Source: CANKHA01 sp035699705 (lineage in GTDB: Bacteria > Pseudomonadota > Alphaproteobacteria > Rhizobiales > Xanthobacteraceae). From it: 19,552 bases of DNA. The notes beneath the pieces are model-generated. The model made no database searches. It had not been told where the DNA came from and saw nothing but the letters and a program-made list of their open reading frames with translations. The position numbers were made by a program, and so were the translations under genes. Shown here piece after piece: positions 15,498 to 19,552 of the stretch. The DNA lies in assembly GCA_035699705.1 (NCBI GenBank), contig DASSPI010000157.1, forward strand, positions 1 to 19,552, in the 5' to 3' direction. Every line of letters starts with the position of its first letter. Position 1 is the first letter of the stretch.

Positions 15498-15677
15498 ATG
15501 AACCTCGGACCGCATGCCGCTTTCATCGTCGCCGCCTATGCCGCCGCCGCCATCGTCATCGGCGCGCTGATCGCCTGGGTGCTGCTCGATCACCGCGCGC
15601 AGCGGCGCAAGCTCGCCGATCTCGAAGCGCGCGGGGTGACGCGCCGGTCCGGCCGGGCGGCGCCGGCTTCGCCATGA
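15498..15677 (+). CDS. ccmD: Haem exporter protein CcmD (small membrane protein)
   Basis: Short gene of 59 codons beginning MNLGPHAAFIVAAYAAAAIV, with a single membrane segment (about 9-30) followed by DHRAQRRKLADLEARG. The aromatic and alanine-rich segment and the positively charged RRKL-LE tail are standard for CcmD, which bridges CcmE to the CcmABC complex. It begins four bases after the ccmC stop and overlaps the ccmG start by four bases (ATGA). Position and composition make the call firm despite the small size. Confidence 0.93.
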   Translation: MNLGPHAAFIVAAYAAAAIVIGALIAWVLLDHRAQRRKLADLEARGVTRRSGRAAPASP

Positions 15678-16255
15678 CGCCGGCCCAGAACACCGCAGCG
15701 CCGCGGCGGAAGCTGATCGCTTTCCTGCCTCTGGCCGTGTTCGTGGCGCTGGCGGCGCTGTTCTTCCTGCGGCTGGGAGGCGGCGATCCTTCCCGCGTGC
15801 CGTCGGTCCTGATCGGCCGTCCCGCGCCGGCCACCGTGCTTCCGCCGGTGCCAGGGCTCGAACGCGACGGCAAGCCGCTCCCCGGAATCACGCCCGAGAT
15901 TTTTTCCGGCAAGGTGACGCTGGTGAATGTCTGGGCGTCGTGGTGCGTGCCGTGCCACGACGAAGCGCCGCTGCTGCATCAGCTCTCGCAGGATAGCCGC
16001 ATCCAGATTGTCGGCATCAATTACAAAGACCAGCCGGAGAATGCGCGCCGATTTCTGGGCCGCTACGGCAATCCCTTTGTTGCCGCCGGTGCGGACGGCA
16101 ACGGCCGCGCTTCGATCGAATGGGGCGTCTATGGCGTGCCGGAGACTTTCCTCGTCGGGCGCGACGGCCGCGTCGCCTACAAGCTGATCGGGCCGATCAC
16201 GGCGGAGAACCTGCAGGCCGAGCTGAAGCCGGCGATCGAGAAGGCGCTGCGGTAG
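15674..16255 (+). CDS. ccmG: Thiol:disulfide interchange protein CcmG/DsbE
   Basis: Membrane-anchored periplasmic thioredoxin-like protein that keeps apocytochrome c cysteines reduced before haem attachment. The 193 residues have an N-terminal anchor (about 13-34), then the redox site WASWCVPCHDEAP with C91 and C94, GINYKD (115-120) and the cis-proline loop GVPETF with P156. The acidic and GVYGVPETFLV features separate CcmG from general thioredoxins. It is the last gene of the cluster; ccmE, ccmF and ccmH are not in the window. A palindromic repeat lies about 40 bases after the stop. Confidence 0.96.
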   Translation: MTPAQNTAAPRRKLIAFLPLAVFVALAALFFLRLGGGDPSRVPSVLIGRPAPATVLPPVPGLERDGKPLPGITPEIFSGKVTLVNVWASWCVPCHDEAPLLHQLSQDSRIQIVGINYKDQPENARRFLGRYGNPFVAAGADGNGRASIEWGVYGVPETFLVGRDGRVAYKLIGPITAENLQAELKPAIEKALR

Positions 16256-16296
16256 TCCTAGCTCCCGACGCTCCGCCGTCATGCAACAACGTTGGA

Positions 16297-16326
16297 CGTG
16301 GATGGCCGGGACAAGCCCGGCCATGA
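16297..16326. repeat. GC-rich palindromic repeat between convergent ccmG and yciB
   Basis: ATGGCCGGG (16302-16310) and CCCGGCCAT (16316-16324) form a perfect nine-base stem with loop ACAAG. It is a second copy, inverted, of the unit at 10348-10380, including the flanking GAC/GTC bases. It lies between the ends of two convergent genes, where such a hairpin could protect or end transcripts from both sides, although no T-run follows. Confidence 0.65.
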
Positions 16327-16329
16327 CAG

Positions 16330-16899
16330 TCAGGAGTCTTTGGCTTCCGGCGCGGCATATCTGTTCAGCAGCGGCACCTGCAGCATCGCGAAGACGAAAG
16401 TCAGCGGCAGCGCGCCGAACACCTTGAACGAAACCCAGACGTCGGTCGAGAAATTGCGCCAGACGATTTCGTTCAAAAGCGCGAGCGCGAGGAAGAATAT
16501 CGCCCAGCGCACCGTGAGCTTGCGCCAGCCTTCTTCGGTCAGGTGGAACATCTGGTCGAACACGATCTCCAAGAGCGGCTTGCGCAGCACCAGCCCGCCG
16601 AACAACAGCCCGGCGAAGAGCAGGTAGATGATCGTCGGCTTCAGCTTGATGAAGGTCTCGTTTTCAAGCGCGATGGTGAGCCCGCCGAACACGGTGACGA
16701 TGATGGCGGAAACGACGGTCATCGCCGGCAGCCGCCGGATCAGCGCATAGGAGACGACCAGCGCCACCAGCACCGCGACCATGAATACGCCGGTGGCGTA
16801 AAAGATGCCGAGCCTGGCGTTCACCAGGAAGAACAGCACAAGCGGCCCGAGATCGAGCGCAAGCTTGAGCAGCGGATTGAGCTGGGCTTTTTTTGCCAT
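16330..16899 (-). CDS. yciB: Inner membrane-spanning protein YciB (septation protein A, IspZ)
   Basis: Integral membrane protein of the YciB/IspZ family, 189 residues with about five to six hydrophobic segments. Recognisable parts are the N-terminal LLKLALDLGPLVLFF, the central FGGLTIALENETFIKLKPTIIY (72-93), and NEIVWRNFSTDVWVSFKVFG near the C-terminus. Homologues interact with cell-elongation and division proteins and affect envelope integrity; Shigella IspZ is needed for normal septation. The start at MAKKAQLNPLLK fits the family. It lies 51 bases downstream of ftsY on the same strand and is probably in that operon (mtaB, ftsY and yciB share strand). Confidence 0.95.
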   Translation of the reverse strand: MAKKAQLNPLLKLALDLGPLVLFFLVNARLGIFYATGVFMVAVLVALVVSYALIRRLPAMTVVSAIIVTVFGGLTIALENETFIKLKPTIIYLLFAGLLFGGLVLRKPLLEIVFDQMFHLTEEGWRKLTVRWAIFFLALALLNEIVWRNFSTDVWVSFKVFGALPLTFVFAMLQVPLLNRYAAPEAKDS

Positions 16900-16950
16900 G
16901 GAAGATGTCTATAACGCGCCCAGAAATTTGTCATGCCCCGATGACAGCCA

Positions 16951-17883
16951 TCATTCCGTTCCGGCAATCGCCCGGGCGAAATCGGCTGCGGTGAAAGGCG
17001 CCAGATCCTCCACGCCTTCGCCGATGCCGATGAAATGCACCGGCAGGCCGAACTTGGCGGCGATGGCGACCAGAATGCCGCCGCGCGCGGTGCCGTCGAG
17101 CTTGGTCATCACCAGACCGGTGACGCCGGCGATCTTCTGGAAAATCTCCACCTGCGACAGCGCGTTTTGTCCCACGGTGGCGTCGAGCACCAGCAGCACC
17201 GCATGCGGCGCCGAGGCGTCCACTTTCTTCAGCACGCGCACGATCTTTTCCAGCTCGTCCATCAGAACAGCCTTGTTCTGCAGCCGCCCGGCGGTGTCGA
17301 TGAGCAGGATGTCGACATCCTGCGCCTTCGCCGCGGTGAGCGCTTCGAAAGCGAGGCTCGCGGCATCGGACCCCGGCGCGCGCGCGATCACCGGCGCGCC
17401 GCTGCGCTCGCCCCAGATCTTCAGCTGATCGATCGCGGCGGCGCGGAAAGTATCGCCGGCGGCGAGCATCACGCTGCGGCCTTCGGCGCGGAAGCGCGAG
17501 GCGAGCTTGCCGATGGTGGTGGTCTTGCCGGACCCGTTCACGCCGGCAACCAGAATGACGAACGGCTTGGCGCCCTCCACCAGCAGCGGCCTGGCGACCG
17601 GCGCGAGCGCTTTCTCCACTTCCGCGGCGACCACCGCCTTCACGTCGTCGGGCGAGATCGCCTTGTCGTAACGGCCCTCGCCGATGGCGCCGGAAATCTT
17701 CGCCGCCACATCGACGCCGAGATCGGCGCGGATCAGCATCTCCTCCAGCTCGTCGAGCATCGCCGAGTCGAGCTTGCGTTTGCTGACGAGATCGGCGATG
17801 GCCCCGCCGATCGACGACGACGTGCGCTTGAGCCCGCCGCTCAGGCGCTGCCACCAGCTTTGTTTCTGCGTTCTGTCACTCAT
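16951..17883 (-). CDS. ftsY: Signal recognition particle receptor FtsY
   Basis: SRP-type GTPase that docks ribosome-SRP complexes at the membrane. The 310 residues contain the N domain, then G1 GVNGSGKT (114-121), DTFRAAA (144-150), G3 DTAGR (196-200), G4 TKLD (260-263) and the closing GIGEGVEDL (286-294). DTFRAAA-DQL and the ending mark FtsY rather than Ffh, and the M domain is absent. The acidic N-terminal A domain of E. coli FtsY (about 200 residues) is missing; the N-terminus is basic, MSDRTQKQSWWQRL, with a likely membrane-binding helix including WW. The ATG at 17883 is chosen over an upstream in-frame ATG at 17916, which would add eleven non-conserved residues and reach into the divergent gene. 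Confidence 0.96.
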   Translation of the reverse strand: MSDRTQKQSWWQRLSGGLKRTSSSIGGAIADLVSKRKLDSAMLDELEEMLIRADLGVDVAAKISGAIGEGRYDKAISPDDVKAVVAAEVEKALAPVARPLLVEGAKPFVILVAGVNGSGKTTTIGKLASRFRAEGRSVMLAAGDTFRAAAIDQLKIWGERSGAPVIARAPGSDAASLAFEALTAAKAQDVDILLIDTAGRLQNKAVLMDELEKIVRVLKKVDASAPHAVLLVLDATVGQNALSQVEIFQKIAGVTGLVMTKLDGTARGGILVAIAAKFGLPVHFIGIGEGVEDLAPFTAADFARAIAGTE

Positions 17884-17909
17884 TGGGCGCCCGTGATAGC
17901 GGTTTCCGC

Positions 17910-18608
17910 ATGACACCGGAAGAGATGGTGGCGCGCCTGCTCTATCGCGATGGGCTGATGCTGGTGATCGACAAGCCGGCCGGCATGGCGGTGCATCGCG
18001 GGCCGAAGGGCGGCGAGAGCCTGGAAGATCATTTCGACGCGCTGCGCTTCGGGCTGCCGCGCGCGCCCGCGCTGGCGCACCGGCTCGACCGCGACACCTC
18101 CGGCTGCCTGGTGCTCGGCCGCCACCGCAAGGCGCTGGCCGCGCTCGGCAAGATGTTCAAGACCGGCAAGATCGGCAAGACCTATTGGGCGGTGGTGGAA
18201 GGCGGCCCCGATGCCGACGAAGGCAGCATCGACATCGCGCTCGGCAAACGCGACGAGACGCGCGGCTGGTGGATGAAGCCGGATGCCGAAGGCCAGCCCG
18301 CGGTGACGACCTGGAAGGTGATGGGGCGCGGTGCGGGCCTCACCTGGCTGGCGATGGAGCCGGTCACCGGCCGCACGCATCAATTGCGCGTGCATGCCGC
18401 CGAGATGGGCTGGCCGATCGTCGGCGACAATATTTACGGCAGCGCGCCGCGCAGCGGCGGACCGATTCTCCATCTGCATTCGCGCGAGGTGGTGGTGCCG
18501 ATTTCCAAGAACAAGCCGCCGGTCACGGTTGTCGCGCCGGTGCCGGAGCATATGCGGGAGCGGCTGGCGGGTTGCGGCTGGAAGGACGACGACGCTAGGC
18601 CGCGATGA
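17910..18608 (+). CDS. RluA-family pseudouridine synthase
   Basis: Pseudouridine synthase acting on rRNA or tRNA. The 232 residues hold motif I/II DGLMLVIDKPAGMAVHRG (14-31), catalytic D60 in HRLDRDTSG, and motif III PVTGRTHQLRVH (151-162), then VGDNIYG. There is no N-terminal S4 domain, so it is closer to RluA/TruC/RluE-sized enzymes than to RluC or RluD; the target uridine cannot be assigned. The ATG gives the family-like N-terminus; a TTG 27 bases upstream is open in frame but overlaps ftsY's start. It is transcribed against its neighbours: divergent from ftsY with 26 bases between start codons, and overlapping the mtaB end tail-to-tail by 14 bases. Confidence 0.93.
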   Translation: MTPEEMVARLLYRDGLMLVIDKPAGMAVHRGPKGGESLEDHFDALRFGLPRAPALAHRLDRDTSGCLVLGRHRKALAALGKMFKTGKIGKTYWAVVEGGPDADEGSIDIALGKRDETRGWWMKPDAEGQPAVTTWKVMGRGAGLTWLAMEPVTGRTHQLRVHAAEMGWPIVGDNIYGSAPRSGGPILHLHSREVVVPISKNKPPVTVVAPVPEHMRERLAGCGWKDDDARPR

Positions 18609-19552
18609 GCTGGCGGCCGTCGTGGCCGGCGACGGTGAGGTCGAGCATCACGCCGCGCGCCACCGGCGCGGAAAGTTTTACCGGCGTGAATTGCTCGGTG
18701 CGGCCGATGCCGCCCGCTTCCGTGAGCACGCGCTTGAGCCTCCCCACCTCGCCCTCGAGATGCCGGCGCAGGGCCGCCTCGCCTTTTTCGCGCAGCCGCC
18801 GGGCGCGCTGCTTGATCACCCCGCCCGGCAATTGCGGCATGCGCGCTGCCGGCGTGCCGGGCCGCGGCGAGAACGGAAACACATGCAGATGGGTCAGCCC
18901 GCATTCCTCCACCAGATCGAGCGAACGGGCGAACATGTCTTCGGTCTCGGTCGGGAAGCCGGCGATGATGTCGCCGCCGAACACCACCTCGGGCCGCAGC
19001 CGCCGCACCTGATCGCAGAAGGCGATGGCGTCGGCGCGCAGATGCCGCCGCTTCATCCGCTTGAGGATGAGATCGTCGCCCGCCTGCAACGACAGATGCA
19101 GATGCGGCATCAGCCGCGCTTCGCTCGCCAAGGCGTCGAGCAGATCGGCATCCACCTCCACCGAATCGATCGACGACAACCGCAGCCGTTCCAGTTCCGG
19201 CACGGCGTTGAGGATTTCCCGCACCAGCCGGCCGAGCTTCGGCGCGCCCGGCAAGTTCGATCCGTAGCTGGTGATATCGACCCCGGTGAGCACCACCTCG
19301 CGATAGCCGTTGGCAACCAGGCGGCGCACCTGGTCCAAAACTTCCGCCATCGGCAGCGAGCGCGAATTGCCGCGGCCATAAGGAATGATGCAGAAGGTGC
19401 AGCGGTGGTCGCAGCCGTTCTGCACCTGCACGAAGGCGCGGGCACGGCCTTCGAGCCCGTCGATGAGATGCGCAGCGGTCTCCTTCACCGCCATGATGTC
19501 GTTGACCGCGATCTTCTCCTCGCAGCCGACACCAAAGGGCGCGGCATCGAGT
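18595..19552 (-). CDS. mtaB: tRNA t6A37 methylthiotransferase MtaB, N-terminus outside window
   Basis: Radical-SAM methylthiotransferase converting t6A to ms2t6A at position 37 of ANN-decoding tRNAs. The visible 319 residues run off the right edge in frame. The radical-SAM cluster motif CDHRCTFC (codons around 19413-19390) is followed by IIPYGRGNSRS, the MtaB/MiaB hallmark. Later come GVDITSYG, LHLSLQAGDD, FGGDIIAGFPTE and HVFPFSPRPGTPAARMPQ, and the C-terminus forms a TRAM-like segment (LSAPVARGVMLDLTV). The GVDITSYG and the RPGTPAA context favour MtaB over MiaB or RimO. The N-terminal UPF0004 domain with its own cluster cysteines is largely missing here; one residue, the C in GVGCEEK, is visible just upstream. 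It shares strand with ftsY and yciB. Confidence 0.95.
   Translation of the reverse strand, partial: LDAAPFGVGCEEKIAVNDIMAVKETAAHLIDGLEGRARAFVQVQNGCDHRCTFCIIPYGRGNSRSLPMAEVLDQVRRLVANGYREVVLTGVDITSYGSNLPGAPKLGRLVREILNAVPELERLRLSSIDSVEVDADLLDALASEARLMPHLHLSLQAGDDLILKRMKRRHLRADAIAFCDQVRRLRPEVVFGGDIIAGFPTETEDMFARSLDLVEECGLTHLHVFPFSPRPGTPAARMPQLPGGVIKQRARRLREKGEAALRRHLEGEVGRLKRVLTEAGGIGRTEQFTPVKLSAPVARGVMLDLTVAGHDGRQLIAA

Noticed and set aside
13796..15526. 576-codon minus-strand open frame opposite ccmA-ccmD
   Set aside because: Extremely R/Q/H-rich low-complexity translation, opposite five well-identified genes.

Overview
The window is GC-rich chromosomal DNA from an alphaproteobacterium, most likely of the order Hyphomicrobiales (Rhizobiales) and near the Bradyrhizobium/Rhodopseudomonas branch. 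The reasons are the zapE-mdh-sucC order, acnA divergent from a ccmABCDG cluster, a DUF2794 gene (a family I know from alphaproteobacteria), a compact FtsY encoded beside mtaB and yciB, and palindromic intergenic repeats of a type I associate with that group. I found no insertion sequence, prophage, CRISPR array, tRNA or rRNA. Almost all DNA belongs to well-known core families.

Layout: (1) 1-3099, minus strand: zapE, mdh and sucC (cut by the window start), a TCA-cycle operon read right to left, with an unusual hairpin in the mdh-sucC gap. (2) 3266-7920: thpR and a secreted SGNH esterase (tesA-like) on minus; divergent from tesA, and sharing its start position, are the two genes of a YbbA/YbbP-type ABC transporter on plus. 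(3) 8119-9494, plus: a Bax-inhibitor-1/YccA membrane protein closed by a textbook terminator, then a GNAT acetyltransferase. (4) 9582-10447: a DUF2794 gene on minus, then about 480 bases without a gene that hold a structured stretch ending in a strong plus-strand terminator (candidate small RNA) and palindromic repeats. (5) 10448-13165, minus: aconitase acnA. (6) 13422-16255, plus: ccmA, ccmB, ccmC, ccmD and ccmG, part of the System I cytochrome c maturation machinery, tightly packed. (7) 16330-19552: yciB and ftsY on minus, an RluA-type pseudouridine synthase on plus, and mtaB on minus (cut by the window end).

Together the genes serve aerobic energy metabolism (aconitase, malate dehydrogenase, succinyl-CoA synthetase, cytochrome c assembly), envelope and division functions (ZapE, YciB, FtsY, YbbAP, TesA, YccA) and RNA modification (MtaB, RluA-like, ThpR). 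I see no clear undescribed multi-gene system. The items most worth a second look are non-coding: the candidate RNA at about 10104-10308, the competing hairpins between mdh and sucC, the dyad in the acnA-ccmA divergent region, and the divergent start codons that share bases at 4630-4633.
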